Part shown: positions 49,880-58,947 of the stretch, piece after piece
Layout: each line of letters opens with the position of its first letter
Position numbering within the stretch: position 1 is the first letter of the stretch
Assembly (NCBI RefSeq): GCF_016918075.2
Contig: NZ_JAERPS020000005.1
Location: forward strand, 248,001-312,000
Direction of reading: 5' to 3'
DNA from: Rheinheimera maricola
GTDB lineage: Bacteria > Pseudomonadota > Gammaproteobacteria > Enterobacterales > Alteromonadaceae
Length of the DNA: 64,000 nucleotides
Program-made: the position numbers and the translations under genes
Notes under the pieces: model-generated
The model's database searches: none
Told to the model about the DNA's origin: nothing
Seen by the model: the letters and a program-made list of their open reading frames with translations, nothing else

Positions 49880-50113
49880 ATGTCTCAAGTAAATAATCCA
49901 CTACACGGTGTTACGCTGGAGCAGATTGTAACGGCTTTGGTTGACCATTATGGCTGGCCAGAATTGGCAAAACGAATAGATATCAACTGCTTTAAGGTCA
50001 ATCCGTCAGTAAAAAGCAGCCTGAAATTTTTACGCCGCACGCCCTGGGCCCGCGAAAAAACCGAAGCGCTATTTATCGCCACTAATTTACATGCTGATCT
50101 GCATCAGGAGTAA
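49880..50113 (+). CDS. VF530 family (DUF2132) small protein
   Basis: 77 aa; [22 protein letters not shown] and [22 protein letters not shown] are the highly conserved signature of VF530-type proteins, a DNA-binding-like fold of unknown function. It stands alone between the dehydrogenase terminator and the cassette array. Confidence 0.88.
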   Translation: MSQVNNPLHGVTLEQIVTALVDHYGWPELAKRIDINCFKVNPSVKSSLKFLRRTPWAREKTEALFIATNLHADLHQE

Positions 50114-50123
50114 CCCTGAAAAG

Positions 50124-50288
50124 CTATTTTAAGTGACGTAGAGGGTCTTGTCGGCCATGCAACACACGCATAATCTCAACCTTGTTAGCAATGACCCGGC
50201 TAAACAAGGTAACTCGCTTACCCACTCGTGGTTTCTCAATACCATAATACATTATGTGTTCATTCGGCAGACTCGTGACAATTACCAT
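50124..50288 (-). pseudogene. RelE/ParE-type toxin remnant (C-terminal half)
   Basis: 54 codons on the minus strand ending at TAG 50124-50126. GKRVTLFSRVIANKVEIMRVLHGRQDP matches the C-terminal half of ParE toxins (…VEIxRVLHGRxD); a full ParE has ~95 residues and an N-terminal helical hairpin that is missing here. Its 5' end overlaps the 3' end of the lipoprotein gene. No antitoxin gene is visible. Likely a remnant cut off by a rearrangement at the edge of the cassette array. Confidence 0.65.
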
Positions 50289-50769
50289 AATATTCAAACT
50301 CTACCGGAGACAATTGTTTAGTATTTTCATCCGCCTTAAATAGCTCAGCCTTGCATGATCTTGAAAACGAATGAAGTTCACCAGAAACTTTAATTTCATA
50401 ACTCTCATTTGCTTTGGGACTAAATGAGGTGTAGATAGCGCAATTAACTGGGCCAGCAACTGACAAAATCATAAAAGTATATTTCTTATCTATTGACAAT
50501 TTTACACCGTCTGGATTCAACTCAGAAATTAGTGGATTGCCCTTGTCTAAAACCACAAGTCTTGCACCGCTATCAGAGCCAAACGATTTGCCACAGGGTT
50601 CTTCTTCTGTATGAACATTTACAAATGTTGAGTACCCAAGAAAAGGTGCTTCAAAATCGTGTTTAAATAGTAGCTTAGAAGAGGGTGTATCAGTTGGCGG
50701 TTCTGCATAATCCGGCAAACCAGCACATCCAGCGACTAGGCATACCAATAAAACAATGTTAAATCTCAA
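50260..50769 (-). CDS. Lipoprotein of unknown function at the end of the cassette array
   Basis: 169 aa from a TTG start with a strong AGGAG 5 bp upstream. A lipobox (LLVCLVAGC, Cys15) is clear; four further Cys may form disulphides. No family recognised. It begins 18 bp after the attC core site at 50787-50793, exactly where a cassette gene would, but its own 3' attC is missing, and a ParE remnant follows instead. AT-rich relative to the housekeeping genes. Confidence 0.65.
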   Translation of the reverse strand: MRFNIVLLVCLVAGCAGLPDYAEPPTDTPSSKLLFKHDFEAPFLGYSTFVNVHTEEEPCGKSFGSDSGARLVVLDKGNPLISELNPDGVKLSIDKKYTFMILSVAGPVNCAIYTSFSPKANESYEIKVSGELHSFSRSCKAELFKADENTKQLSPVEFEYYGNCHESAE

Positions 50770-50786
50770 AATAACTCCTCAGGAAC

Positions 50787-50861
50787 ACATAACGCCGCAA
50801 GCAGCGGCGAGCGTTAGCGAGTCCAGCACCGAAGGTGCGATGCTGGCATGCCTTGTTAGTT
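50787..50861 (-). repeat. Integron attC site 1
   Basis: 75 bp, read on the minus strand: inverse core ACTAAC, ending in core GTTATGT, with internal complementary arms (GCCAGCATCGCACC...GGTGCTGG; CGCTCGCCGCTGCTTGCGGCG region). The shared box GCGAGTCCAGC (plus strand) also occurs in attC site 2. It lies at the 3' end of the DUF2846-like gene, whose TAA stop falls in the inverse core. Confidence 0.75.
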
Positions 50862-51320
50862 TTTCTTAGTTTCACGCAACTCTTGCTTTGCGGTTTCTGG
50901 ATTGACCAATCCAAGCGAGTAATTACCAGAAATACTGGCTACACCACCAAGATATGCTGCGTTACCAAGCTCAGCAGTTAAGCGAACAAAATAAGTGTTA
51001 TTGGCTTGAACATCGAGGGAGATTTGCAATGGTCCAGCACGCCAGTTGGACATAATGCCGCCCTCTTTGACTGCGATTATGGTGTTACCTGGATTAAGGT
51101 CCAATACATCGAAGCCACCATTACTGATTTCAAAACTGTCTACCCCATTTATCTGTACCGTAGGAGCAGCGGCGCCATCCAGCATGGCCCAAGGACGATA
51201 AAAATACACTTTAGCTTTATTTACCTCAGGCGCTTCCGTTTGAGTAAATTTGGGGCCTGTAGCACTACAACCAGTAAGAGACGCAATCATAACTAACGAA
51301 AAAATAAACTTCTGAAACAT
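50856..51320 (-). CDS. DUF2846-like lipoprotein, integron cassette gene
   Basis: 154 aa from ATG 51320 with GGAG 8 nt upstream (a TTG at 51326 is less likely). Lipobox SLTGC (Cys18). KVYFYRPWAM ... NGVDSFEISNGGFDVLDLNPGNTII fits DUF2846, a family of small secreted proteins of unknown role. It starts 24 bp after the attC2 core site and ends in attC1, so it is a complete cassette. Confidence 0.75.
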   Translation of the reverse strand: MFQKFIFSLVMIASLTGCSATGPKFTQTEAPEVNKAKVYFYRPWAMLDGAAAPTVQINGVDSFEISNGGFDVLDLNPGNTIIAVKEGGIMSNWRAGPLQISLDVQANNTYFVRLTAELGNAAYLGGVASISGNYSLGLVNPETAKQELRETKKN

Positions 51321-51343
51321 GTACAAAGCTCCATCTCTACGAA

Positions 51344-51424
51344 AACTAACGCTCGCCTAAACGGCGAGCAACTTGTTGCGAGTCCAGCGGCCGCAGGCCG
51401 CGTTGTTTTAGGCGATTGTTAGGC
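51344..51424 (-). repeat. Integron attC site 2
   Basis: 81 bp with textbook ends on the minus strand: inverse core GCCTAAC and core GTTAGTT, and complementary arms (AATCGCCTAAAACAACGCGG ... GCTCGCCGTTTAGGCGAGC, imperfect). It contains GCGAGTCCAGC on the plus strand, as does attC site 1. It closes the cassette of the 51430-51894 gene. Confidence 0.82.
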
Positions 51425-51429
51425 ATACA

Positions 51430-51894
51430 TTAACCGTGGTGTCGGCGAATATGCTTTATTAAACCTGATTCGTTAAATTCTAATGAGACAATATTAGTTG
51501 TAGTATATTCAATGGTTTTATCTAAATGTGCAGGCTTAACTTTACCCATTTCAGTCATTTTTATAAAAACAACATTAGCACCTACCATAATTTCGTTTAT
51601 CTCAATATTACTGTTTACAACTTCATCTTTTAGTTTACTAATCATATCCTCTCGGAGTTTAGATTTATCTGTATAAGTAAATTTAAATTTGACGTGTTCA
51701 TCAATGAAATCATCGGCTAGCAACGATATAAAGTATTCTATTTCTTTAGTTGTTGTATTGGGCTGTTGACGCGCATTTTTTGCTGCTACAAATGTCTTGG
51801 CTTTTTCGATTAACTGATCTGCCGTGAACTTGTCATTTGCAGAAATTGAAAAAGATAAAATAAGGGATATGAATACTAAAGTTAATTTTTTCAC
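51430..51894 (-). CDS. Secreted NTF2/SnoaL-like protein, integron cassette gene
   Basis: 154 aa, GTG start with AAGGAT 11 bp upstream. Signal peptide residues 1-~19 (ends SISA-N). The mature part (KTFVAAKNARQ, IEYFISLLADDFIDEHVKF, IVSLEFNESGLIKHIRRHHG) has the helix-plus-curved-sheet pattern of NTF2-like proteins; the substrate is unknown. The gene starts 17 bp after the attC3 core and ends 6 bp before attC2, a complete cassette. Confidence 0.68.
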   Translation of the reverse strand: MKKLTLVFISLILSFSISANDKFTADQLIEKAKTFVAAKNARQQPNTTTKEIEYFISLLADDFIDEHVKFKFTYTDKSKLREDMISKLKDEVVNSNIEINEIMVGANVVFIKMTEMGKVKPAHLDKTIEYTTTNIVSLEFNESGLIKHIRRHHG

Positions 51895-51910
51895 TGAACT
51901 ATCCTTGTAT

Positions 51911-52000
51911 GCCTAACGCTCAAATTTAGCGCGGAAAGCCGCGCAGCAGGTTGACGTCGCAGCCAGCGCTTTTGCTGGCGATAAAATTAACTTGTTATAT
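51911..52000 (-). repeat. Integron attC site 3
   Basis: 90 bp on the minus strand from ATATAAC (inverse core) to GTTAGGC (core, 51911-51917), with the internal stems CGCCAGC...GCTGGCG and GCGCGGCTTTCCGCGC. It overlaps the last ~28 codons of the gene 51913-52428, whose TAG stop lies within the core site. Confidence 0.72.
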
Positions 52001-52428
52001 CGTTTTTTAAAGGATTCATAATCTTTGCCCGGCAAAGATACGACGTTTTTAACTAAGTATCTTTCGCTTGCATATGTAATGCTAACATCCACAGAAACAG
52101 CTCTCTGCTTACTAACTTCAATATCTGAACGGTTAAACCCTTTTATTTCAGAACTTTTCATTTCGACACATGACGAAGCTAACTTTTCAGAGGTCTCGTA
52201 AATATCCAGGCAAACTTCAGATGCTTTGTGTCCGTTTGCATCGACTTCCGGATAAACAAATATGATCCAGCTATCGTCCCAAGAGTCACTTTCGCCATCT
52301 ATTAAACGATGAAATCCTAATTTTTCAGCCTCTTCAGCTGCAATCGTCTTTTCAGAAAAAGAAACTGAAGTAGCTGAGCAATAGCATGCCCATATGGCGC
52401 AAAGAAAAAAGCTCAGAGTTTTACGCAT
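51913..52428 (-). CDS. Secreted protein of unknown function, integron cassette gene
   Basis: 171 aa with a signal peptide (residues 1-~19, hydrophobic FFLCAIWACYC) and a Cys pair (C72, C86). No family recognised. The C-terminal ~28 residues (ILSPAKALAATSTCCAAFRAKFER) are encoded by attC3, so they probably do not belong to the folded domain. It starts 12 bp after the core site at 52441-52447. Confidence 0.65.
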   Translation of the reverse strand: MRKTLSFFLCAIWACYCSATSVSFSEKTIAAEEAEKLGFHRLIDGESDSWDDSWIIFVYPEVDANGHKASEVCLDIYETSEKLASSCVEMKSSEIKGFNRSDIEVSKQRAVSVDVSITYASERYLVKNVVSLPGKDYESFKKRYNKLILSPAKALAATSTCCAAFRAKFER

Positions 52429-52440
52429 ATGTCACCAGCG

Positions 52441-52601
52441 ATATAACGCTTATTCGACGGGTCGGCCCGTACTTAAACACAGGCTAACCTGCCTTTGTAA
52501 TTTTATGTACAAGACATTACACCGATTTTTTATAACTTACAATTACTTATCGGCACAGCTTATATCGGTGCTGTCGACAAATACGGGTCAGCCCGTCTAA
52601 C
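52441..52601 (-). repeat. ORF-less cassette or degenerate recombination element
   Basis: Bounded on the minus strand by the core-like sites GTTAGAC (52595-52601) and GTTATAT (52441-52447). It contains a 16-bp imperfect inverted repeat, GACGGGTCGGCCCGTA (52456-52471) and TACGGGTCAGCCCGTC (52582-52597), 110 bp apart, plus a smaller one, CACCGAT/ATCGGTG. No reading frame of note. The right-hand core could be an attI-like remnant. Confidence 0.5.
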
Positions 52602-52869
52602 AAAACACGTTTGGCTTCAGCACCGAATTGGATATAAATACAGCGATGTGAGTGCAATGATTCATGCCAGATGGAATCTCTGCTTTTGGCACAAAACAGC
52701 CTAAACTAACCGCTCTGCTTTAGTGAGGTGCTTCTCAGGTTTAGTGCTACTGATATCGCAGATATGCGACTCCGGTGCGTAAGCATATCGGAGTCATTAA
52801 GTTTGGTTTAGGAGGATGGATAAAGATGGCGCGAATCACGCTGTCAGGTGTAGGCGCTAACCGTTTTAA
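52602..52869. other. Intergenic region right of the cassette array, nothing identified
   Basis: I see no gene, attC or integrase here. A GGTTTAGGAGGATGG stretch on the plus strand looks like a ribosome-binding site, but no convincing ORF follows it. It separates the array from the downstream end of the purine salvage genes. Confidence 0.5.
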
Positions 52870-53439
52870 CTAACCGTTATAAATAGTCCCGCCATGATTC
52901 AGATAATCATTTAGCACTTTGGCTGCAGCTTCACGTTGCACCAGTCGCACTACTTCCACGCCAGCTTGTTGTAAATAGTCATAGCTGCTGTCATAAACCG
53001 GGCCTTCGTCAAAACCAATAGCACGGGCATCGTCGGCAGTAGCTGCACAAACTAAACGCTTTACGCCGCTCCACAAGGTGCCACCTAAACACATGGCGCA
53101 GGGCTCGCATGAGGTGAACAGCTCACGCTTAATGCCATCGGCTGACAAACTAAAGCTTTGTACGCTTTGCTCCGCCAGCATAATCGCCATCATCTCACCG
53201 TGTGCGGTAGAATTATGTAACGGCATAACCCGGTTTACCCCCACGCTAACCAACTTACCGCTGGCGCAATCAAAAATGGCACTGCCAAATGGGCCGCCGG
53301 TGCCACGCAGCACATTCTGCTTTGACAGCTCAACAGCAAGGGCCATTTTTTCATCGTCGCTTTGATACACTTTTTGCCAGTCGACGACTTCGTTAATCCA
53401 CGCCGGCAAGTTAAGCGTTAATTGTTGTACTGCTGTCAT
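52870..53439 (-). CDS. Nucleoside/base deaminase, guanine deaminase-like
   Basis: Cytidine deaminase-fold zinc enzyme, 189 aa. The zinc site is HGEMMAI and PCAMC (H-x-E and PCxxC). The N-terminus ([21 protein letters not shown]) and domain-swapped C-terminal pattern resemble bacterial guanine deaminases (GuaD type) rather than TadA. It follows gpt by 2 bp, and guanine to xanthine fits with the XGPRT next to it. Substrate is inferred. Confidence 0.75.
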   Translation of the reverse strand: MTAVQQLTLNLPAWINEVVDWQKVYQSDDEKMALAVELSKQNVLRGTGGPFGSAIFDCASGKLVSVGVNRVMPLHNSTAHGEMMAIMLAEQSVQSFSLSADGIKRELFTSCEPCAMCLGGTLWSGVKRLVCAATADDARAIGFDEGPVYDSSYDYLQQAGVEVVRLVQREAAAKVLNDYLNHGGTIYNG

Positions 53440-53441
53440 TA

Positions 53442-53912
53442 TTATTTCTCAGCCAACGGCTTGCTATACGCCAGTTCCATATCCCATGGCAGTTGGATCC
53501 AGGTATCCTGTTCAATGTCTGTTACGTACTTATCCACCAACGGCTTACCCTGTGGCTTGGCATACACGGTAACAAAGCACGCCTTAGGGAAATGCTCACG
53601 CAGCGCTCTGGCAGTTTCACCGGTGTCTACCAGGTCATCTACAATGAGTAATTTTTCTGAGTCCGCCAGGCTGGCGTCTTTTAAAATACTTAGACTACCT
53701 TGCTTGTCGTGCTCATAACTGGCTACACATATGCTGTCTACCACCCGGATATTCAGCTCACGCGCCAGAATGGCTGCAGGCACTAAGCCACCACGGCTTA
53801 CTGCCACTATGGCATTGTAATCATGTCCCAGCAGCTGATGCGCCAGCTCTTTGGTGGCGCGGTGAAACGCTTCCCACGACACATAAAACATTTTATTAGT
53901 GGATAAAGACAT
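53442..53912 (-). CDS. gpt: Xanthine-guanine phosphoribosyltransferase
   Basis: Salvages guanine and xanthine to GMP and XMP with PRPP. The PRPP motif [14 protein letters not shown] and the N-terminal [15 protein letters not shown] are typical; 156 aa. AGGAAG upstream supports ATG 53912; a TTG at 53927 would add five residues. It is 16 bp past the start of the gap after deoD, in the deoB-deoD-gpt operon. Confidence 0.92.
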   Translation of the reverse strand: MSLSTNKMFYVSWEAFHRATKELAHQLLGHDYNAIVAVSRGGLVPAAILARELNIRVVDSICVASYEHDKQGSLSILKDASLADSEKLLIVDDLVDTGETARALREHFPKACFVTVYAKPQGKPLVDKYVTDIEQDTWIQLPWDMELAYSKPLAEK

Positions 53913-53943
53913 CACGGCTTCCTGCAACTTGGTTTGTGGATAA

Positions 53944-54645
53944 TTATAAGCAGCCCAATGCTACTTCAACCATTTCATTAAAGCTGTTCTGGCGCAGCTC
54001 TGCACTTAGCGCTTCACCGGTACGAATATGATCGCTAACCGTAAAAATAGCCAGGGCATTGATACCGTATTCTGCTGCCACGCCGTATAAGCCGGCTGCT
54101 TCCATTTCTACCGCCAGCACACCGTATTTCTCTAAGGTGTCAAACAGCGTTTCGCTTGGGTTATAAAATAAATCTGAGGTAAATACATTACCCACTTTAA
54201 CGTTAATATTTTTCGCCCGCGCGGCCGCAACCGCTTTTTCCAACAGCTCAAAACTTGCCATCGCGGCAAAATCCATACCCGCTAAGCGGTTACGGTTAAC
54301 GTTGGAATCGGTACTAGCACCCATACCAATAACCACGTCACGCACTTTGACATCCAATGGCAGGCCACCACAGGAGCCAATACGGATAATATTTTTTACA
54401 CCATAAAATTTAGCCAGCTCGGTGGCATACAACGACATCGACGGTATACCCATACCTGAACCTAACACGCTAACAGGCTTGCCTTTATAAGTACCGGTAT
54501 AACCAAACATGTTGCGCACGGTATTTACGCATACAGCGTCAGTTAAAAACGTTTCTGCAATATGCTTGGCGCGCAGTGGGTCGCCCGGCATTAGTACCGT
54601 TGCCGCAAAAGCGCCCTCTGGCGCATTAATATGTGGAGTGGCCAT
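53944..54645 (-). CDS. deoD: Purine nucleoside phosphorylase DeoD
   Basis: Hexameric phosphorylase that cleaves purine nucleosides to base and (deoxy)ribose 1-phosphate. 233 aa; [25 protein letters not shown] and [16 protein letters not shown] are diagnostic of the DeoD type. It lies 19 bp after deoB, whose substrate is the sugar phosphate it produces. Confidence 0.96.
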   Translation of the reverse strand: MATPHINAPEGAFAATVLMPGDPLRAKHIAETFLTDAVCVNTVRNMFGYTGTYKGKPVSVLGSGMGIPSMSLYATELAKFYGVKNIIRIGSCGGLPLDVKVRDVVIGMGASTDSNVNRNRLAGMDFAAMASFELLEKAVAAARAKNINVKVGNVFTSDLFYNPSETLFDTLEKYGVLAVEMEAAGLYGVAAEYGINALAIFTVSDHIRTGEALSAELRQNSFNEMVEVALGCL

Positions 54646-54664
54646 AACTATCTCTTAGTTAATA

Positions 54665-55885
54665 TTATTTAGGGTTAATGTCGCTTAAGAATGAGTCGCC
54701 GTGCGCCATAGCGTCCAGCGCAAAGTAATCTGCCAGGGTCTGGCCAATATCGGCAAAGCTCATGCGCTCGCCCAAATCTGTGCCCTGCATGCCGGGTTTA
54801 AATGCCAGTACCGGTATATATTCACGCGTATGCTCGGTTCCGGGCCAGGTAGGATCGCAACCATGGTCTGCCGTCAGCAGCATTAAGGTGTCGTCGGCAC
54901 AGGCTGCCATCAGTTCAGGTAAACGTGTATCAAAATATTCTAACGCTTCGCCGTAGCCGATAGGGTCACGCCGATGGCCGAAATTCTGATCAAAGTCGAC
55001 TAGATTAGTAAACACAATGCTCTGTTCCGGTTGCTGTGCCATCTGCGCCAGAGTTTTGTCTATTAATGCTTCGAGGCCCGTAGCTTTATGGCTTTCAGAT
55101 ATACCCTGATGGGCGTAAATATCGGCAATCTTGCCAATACTTATCACCTTGCCACCTGCATCCGTTAGTTTGTCTAACACCGTAGGCGCAGGCGGTAATA
55201 CAGAGTAGTCACGTCGATTACCTGTGCGGGCATAATTAGCAGTATTATCGCCTAAAAATGGCCGGGCAATAACACGACCAATATTGTATTTGTCTAACAG
55301 TTCACGCGCTACCAAACAAAAATCCAGCAAGCGCTGAAGACCAAAATGTTCTTCATGCGCTGCTACCTGGAATACACTATCTGCCGACGTATAGCATATA
55401 GGTTTGCCGGTGCTGATATGTTCATCGCCTAACTTCACCAGAATATCTGTGCCAGATGCATGACAGTTGCCCAGTATGCCTGGCACGCCGGTTTTTTGGC
55501 ATAGCTCGTCTATCAGCTTCGCCGGAAAGCTGTTGGTTTTATCGCTGAAATAACCCCAGTCGAACAGTACCGGTACACCGGCCATTTCCCAGTGTCCGCT
55601 GGGTGTGTCTTTGCCGCTACTCAATTCGCGCGCATAACCATAAGCGCCAATAATGCTGTCTGAATCTGCAATATCAGCCTGTATCCCTGCTGAAGCCGCT
55701 TTGCCCGCTTTTACCAAGCCAAGCTTTGCCAAATTAGGCAAGGCTAACTGTCTGCCTTTTTCGGCATGAAATACTTTGGCAATGCTGGCAAACGTATTGG
55801 CGCCAACATCACCGAACTTCTCGGCATCTGGCGCGTAGCCAATACCAAAGCTATCTAACACCAGGATCACTGCTTTTTTTGCCAT
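54665..55885 (-). CDS. deoB: Phosphopentomutase DeoB
   Basis: Interconverts (deoxy)ribose 1- and 5-phosphate. 406 aa with the alkaline phosphatase-fold metal ligands in [10 protein letters not shown] at the N-terminus and [19 protein letters not shown] near the C-terminus. The ATG at 55885 has GGAG 7 nt upstream and gives the standard length; the frame stays open to 56068, but that extension is not family-like. First gene of the deoB-deoD-gpt-deaminase operon. Confidence 0.95.
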   Translation of the reverse strand: MAKKAVILVLDSFGIGYAPDAEKFGDVGANTFASIAKVFHAEKGRQLALPNLAKLGLVKAGKAASAGIQADIADSDSIIGAYGYARELSSGKDTPSGHWEMAGVPVLFDWGYFSDKTNSFPAKLIDELCQKTGVPGILGNCHASGTDILVKLGDEHISTGKPICYTSADSVFQVAAHEEHFGLQRLLDFCLVARELLDKYNIGRVIARPFLGDNTANYARTGNRRDYSVLPPAPTVLDKLTDAGGKVISIGKIADIYAHQGISESHKATGLEALIDKTLAQMAQQPEQSIVFTNLVDFDQNFGHRRDPIGYGEALEYFDTRLPELMAACADDTLMLLTADHGCDPTWPGTEHTREYIPVLAFKPGMQGTDLGERMSFADIGQTLADYFALDAMAHGDSFLSDINPK

Positions 55886-56097
55886 AGTCATGCTCCTGCC
55901 ATTTTTGTTATTCGTCTGTCTATCTATTGCGACCAGCATAACCGCTACCTGGTTCAGACGACAGTCTTCAGTACATTTTAAAAAAGGGCACGCAGTGTAA
56001 AACGAAGTGCTTTGCTTTACAACAACGATATAAATATGGCTGATTGACAGAAATACAAAACCCGCCATTGCGGCGGGCTTTGATGCAAAAAGCGCAG

Positions 56098-58263
56098 TTA
56101 CGGCAGTTGTTGATAGCCCATGTTATACAACGTGAAGCTGAAGATATCGGCCATTTGCTCAATCTGTTTTGACACCGGTGTACCGGCTCCATGACCAGCA
56201 TTGGTTTCAATGCGAATAAGCTGCGGGTTTAGCCCGGCATCTTTGGCCTGCAGTTCAGCGGCAAACTTAAACGAATGCGCTGGCACCACTCGATCGTCGT
56301 GATCTGCCGTGGTTACCATAGTAGCTGGGTGCGCCACACCGGCTTTAACATTGTGTACCGGCGAGTACCCCAGCAGATAATCAAACATTTCTTTGCTTTG
56401 CTCGCTGGTGCCATAGTCATACGCCCAGCCAGCACCAGCAGTAAACGTATGGTAGCGCAGCATATCCAGCACGCCCACTGCAGGCAGCGCCACTTTGACC
56501 AGTTCTGGTCGCTGTGTCATTACTGCGCCCACTAGTAAGCCACCGTTTGACCCACCGCGAATAGCCAATTTGTCACTCGAGGTATAGCCTTGTGTTTGCA
56601 GGTACTCTGCAGCGGCAATAAAATCATCAAACACGTTTTGCTTTTGCAACTGCGTACCAGCCTGGTGCCAGGCTTTGCCATATTCTCCGCCACCACGCAA
56701 GTTAGGCACAGCATACACGCCGCCCATATCCAGCCATGCTGCATTAGGGATACTAAAGCTCGGTGTCAGGCTAACATTGAAGCCGCCGTAACCGTATAAA
56801 ATGGTTGGGTTTGTACCATCGCGTTTTAAGCCTTTTTTATAGCTGATAATCATCGGTACTTTAGTGCCATCTTTAGAGGCGTAAAATACCTGTTCAGACA
56901 CGTAATTATCACTGTCAAAATTGGCACCGGATTTACGGTACAACGCCGATTCACCCGCAGTTGGCGTAAAGCTGTAAATAGTTTGCGCAGTCGTGTAGTT
57001 GGTAAAGGTGTAGTACAGCGTGTCATCCGCTTTTTTACCGCTAAAACCGCCGACACTGCCAACGCCTGGCAGATTGATATCGCGAACCAATTTACCGCTG
57101 TAATCATACTGCTGTACTTTGGCAATAGCGTCGACCATATACTCGGCAAAGATAAAACCGGCGCCGGTAGATACGCTCAAAACATGGTCTGTTTGCGGGA
57201 TTAGGTCAGTCCAGTTTTCAGGTTGTGGCTGCGCCGCATCGACGACGACGACCTTTTTGTTCGGGGCGTTCAGGTTTGTTACCAAATACAACTTGCTACC
57301 ATCGTTGTCCAGCAAATCTGTATCTGAATCGGTATGGTCCAAAATAGTGACCAGGCTGCTATCTGGTTTAGTTAAATCTTTTAAAAATAGTTTATTGCCA
57401 GAAGTTGAAACGGCAGCGGAAATCAGTAAATAGCGATCATCTTCGGTAACAGAAGCGCCAACATAACGATGTTTTTCGGCATCAGTGCCGCCAAAAACAA
57501 CGGCATCATCTTGTTGCGGCGTGCCTAGTTTATGGTAATACAGTTTGTGCTGATCAGTTTTAGCAGATAACTCGCTACCATCAGGCTTGTCGTAGCTGGA
57601 ATAATAAAAGCCTTCATTGCCTAACCAGTTAATACCACTAAACTTAACATCAACCAGCTCAGCCTCTAATTGCTGTTTGCTGTCGACATCAATAACAATA
57701 ATTTTGCGCCAGTCGCTACCGCCTTCCGAAATAGAGTAGGCCAGTTTGCTGCCATCTTTAGAAAAGCTGGCCTCGGCCAGTGAAGTTGTACCGTCTGCAC
57801 TAAACGTATTCGGGTCGAGAAACACCTCACTAGTGCCATCGTCTAACTGACGATACAACACATACTGATTTTGCAGACCGTCGTTTTTATAGAAATAGGT
57901 ATGCTTACCTTCTTTAAACGGCGCGCTGACTTTTTCATAGTTCCATGATGCCGCCAGTTTCTGCTTAATTTGCTCGCGATACGGTATTTGAGCCAGGTAA
58001 TCAAAAGTGACTTTGTTCTGCGCTTTTACCCAAGCCTCGGTTTCACTGCTGCGGTCATCTTCCAACCAACGATAGGGATCGGCAATTTTCTGCTCAAAAT
58101 AGCTGTCTACCACGTCGCCTTTGGCTGTTTGCGGATAACTGATAGCCGCTTTTTTAATGTCAGTCATAGTAATATTGCCAGGCTCATTTACGCTGTTAGT
58201 CTCTGGTGCTCCACCACAAGCGGTCAGCAACGATACGGTAAGAATACTTAAAAGGTGTTTCAT
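56098..58263 (-). CDS. Prolyl oligopeptidase family serine peptidase, lipoprotein
   Basis: S9A peptidase that cuts short peptides after Pro. A lipobox (VSLLTAC, Cys16) puts it in the periplasm or outer membrane. The N-terminal part wraps the seven-bladed propeller (residues ~100-440) typical of the family, and the C-terminal hydrolase has the nucleophile Ser572 in GGSNGG, Asp in DHDDRV and His in NAGHGAG. 721 aa, the family's normal size. It stands alone between deoB and the tRNA cluster. Confidence 0.92.
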   Translation of the reverse strand: MKHLLSILTVSLLTACGGAPETNSVNEPGNITMTDIKKAAISYPQTAKGDVVDSYFEQKIADPYRWLEDDRSSETEAWVKAQNKVTFDYLAQIPYREQIKQKLAASWNYEKVSAPFKEGKHTYFYKNDGLQNQYVLYRQLDDGTSEVFLDPNTFSADGTTSLAEASFSKDGSKLAYSISEGGSDWRKIIVIDVDSKQQLEAELVDVKFSGINWLGNEGFYYSSYDKPDGSELSAKTDQHKLYYHKLGTPQQDDAVVFGGTDAEKHRYVGASVTEDDRYLLISAAVSTSGNKLFLKDLTKPDSSLVTILDHTDSDTDLLDNDGSKLYLVTNLNAPNKKVVVVDAAQPQPENWTDLIPQTDHVLSVSTGAGFIFAEYMVDAIAKVQQYDYSGKLVRDINLPGVGSVGGFSGKKADDTLYYTFTNYTTAQTIYSFTPTAGESALYRKSGANFDSDNYVSEQVFYASKDGTKVPMIISYKKGLKRDGTNPTILYGYGGFNVSLTPSFSIPNAAWLDMGGVYAVPNLRGGGEYGKAWHQAGTQLQKQNVFDDFIAAAEYLQTQGYTSSDKLAIRGGSNGGLLVGAVMTQRPELVKVALPAVGVLDMLRYHTFTAGAGWAYDYGTSEQSKEMFDYLLGYSPVHNVKAGVAHPATMVTTADHDDRVVPAHSFKFAAELQAKDAGLNPQLIRIETNAGHGAGTPVSKQIEQMADIFSFTLYNMGYQQLP

Positions 58264-58364
58264 CTACGGGGGCCCCTGCTTCTTGTTGTTATAAAGCGTT
58301 TGAGCTTAACAAAGAAGCCTGGCTTTGCCTATTTGTGCTCAGCAGGTTTTGTGTGCTATTTATC

Positions 58365-58400
58365 GAAAATAAAAAGGCCTGTCTTATGACAGGCCTTTAA
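58365..58400 (-). terminator. Rho-independent terminator of the tRNA cluster
   Basis: 11-bp stem AAAGGCCTGTC / GACAGGCCTTT with a TTAT loop; on the minus strand it runs into TTTTTATTTTC. It lies just after the last tRNA-Phe. Confidence 0.92.
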
Positions 58401-58405
58401 TATGA

Positions 58406-58481
58406 TGGTGCCCAGAGGCGGAATCGAACCACCGACACGCGGATTTTCAATCCGCTGCTCTACCGACTGAGCTATCTGGGC
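58406..58481 (-). tRNA. tRNA-Phe (GAA), copy 2
   Basis: 76 nt with an encoded CCA end. The acceptor stem GCCCAGA/TCTGGGC, D-arm AGCTCAGTCGGTAGAGC, anticodon loop TTGAAAA (GAA) and T-arm GGTTCGATTCC are complete. It is identical to the copy at 58639-58714. Confidence 0.97.
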
Positions 58482-58500
58482 AAAACTGGCTAACGCTAAA

Positions 58501-58576
<76 letters not shown>

Positions 58577-58638
58577 TGCGTCACTATACAAAAAGCTGTT
58601 TTTATATGTTACTTTGCAACAGCTTAGCACCTAAATTA

Positions 58639-58714
58639 TGGTGCCCAGAGGCGGAATCGAACCACCGACACGCGGATTTTCAATCCGCTGCTCTACCGAC
58701 TGAGCTATCTGGGC
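58639..58714 (-). tRNA. tRNA-Phe (GAA), copy 1
   Basis: Same sequence as the other tRNA-Phe. First gene of the cluster, right after its promoter. Confidence 0.97.
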
Positions 58715-58726
58715 AACGCGGGTCGT

Positions 58727-58755
58727 ATTAAACGGATTTTGCCATCTTAAGTCAA
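58727..58755 (-). promoter_or_regulatory. Promoter of the Phe-Thr-Phe tRNA cluster
   Basis: Minus strand: -35 TTGACT (58750-58755), 17-bp spacer, -10 TTTAAT (58727-58732), each 5 of 6 consensus, then a GC-rich discriminator (ACGACCCGCG). The first tRNA begins about 13 bp later. This is a strong stable-RNA promoter of the stringently controlled type. Confidence 0.8.
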
Positions 58756-58947
58756 TAAATATTTTAGTGCTTGCGGTGCGTTAGCTTAATAGTTGAGCAA
58801 CATGCTGACAGAAACAACAATAACGGCTGTTAAACGTAAATCCGGCCAGATCAAAGACAAGCTGCTACCTAAATTATGAAAACTTGTTAAAATGCAGTCT
58901 GAGCACTTTTAAGCCTGCTGATATAGCAGCAAATTGTTGGAAAACTA

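Noticed and set aside
52394..52600. 68-aa plus-strand ORF in the cassette array start
   Set aside because: It is antisense to the cassette gene start and runs through an inverted-repeat element; no ribosome-binding site and unlike any neighbour.
55886..56068. N-terminal extension of DeoB
   Set aside because: The extra ~61 residues are not found in phosphopentomutases, and GGAG lies before the ATG at 55885.
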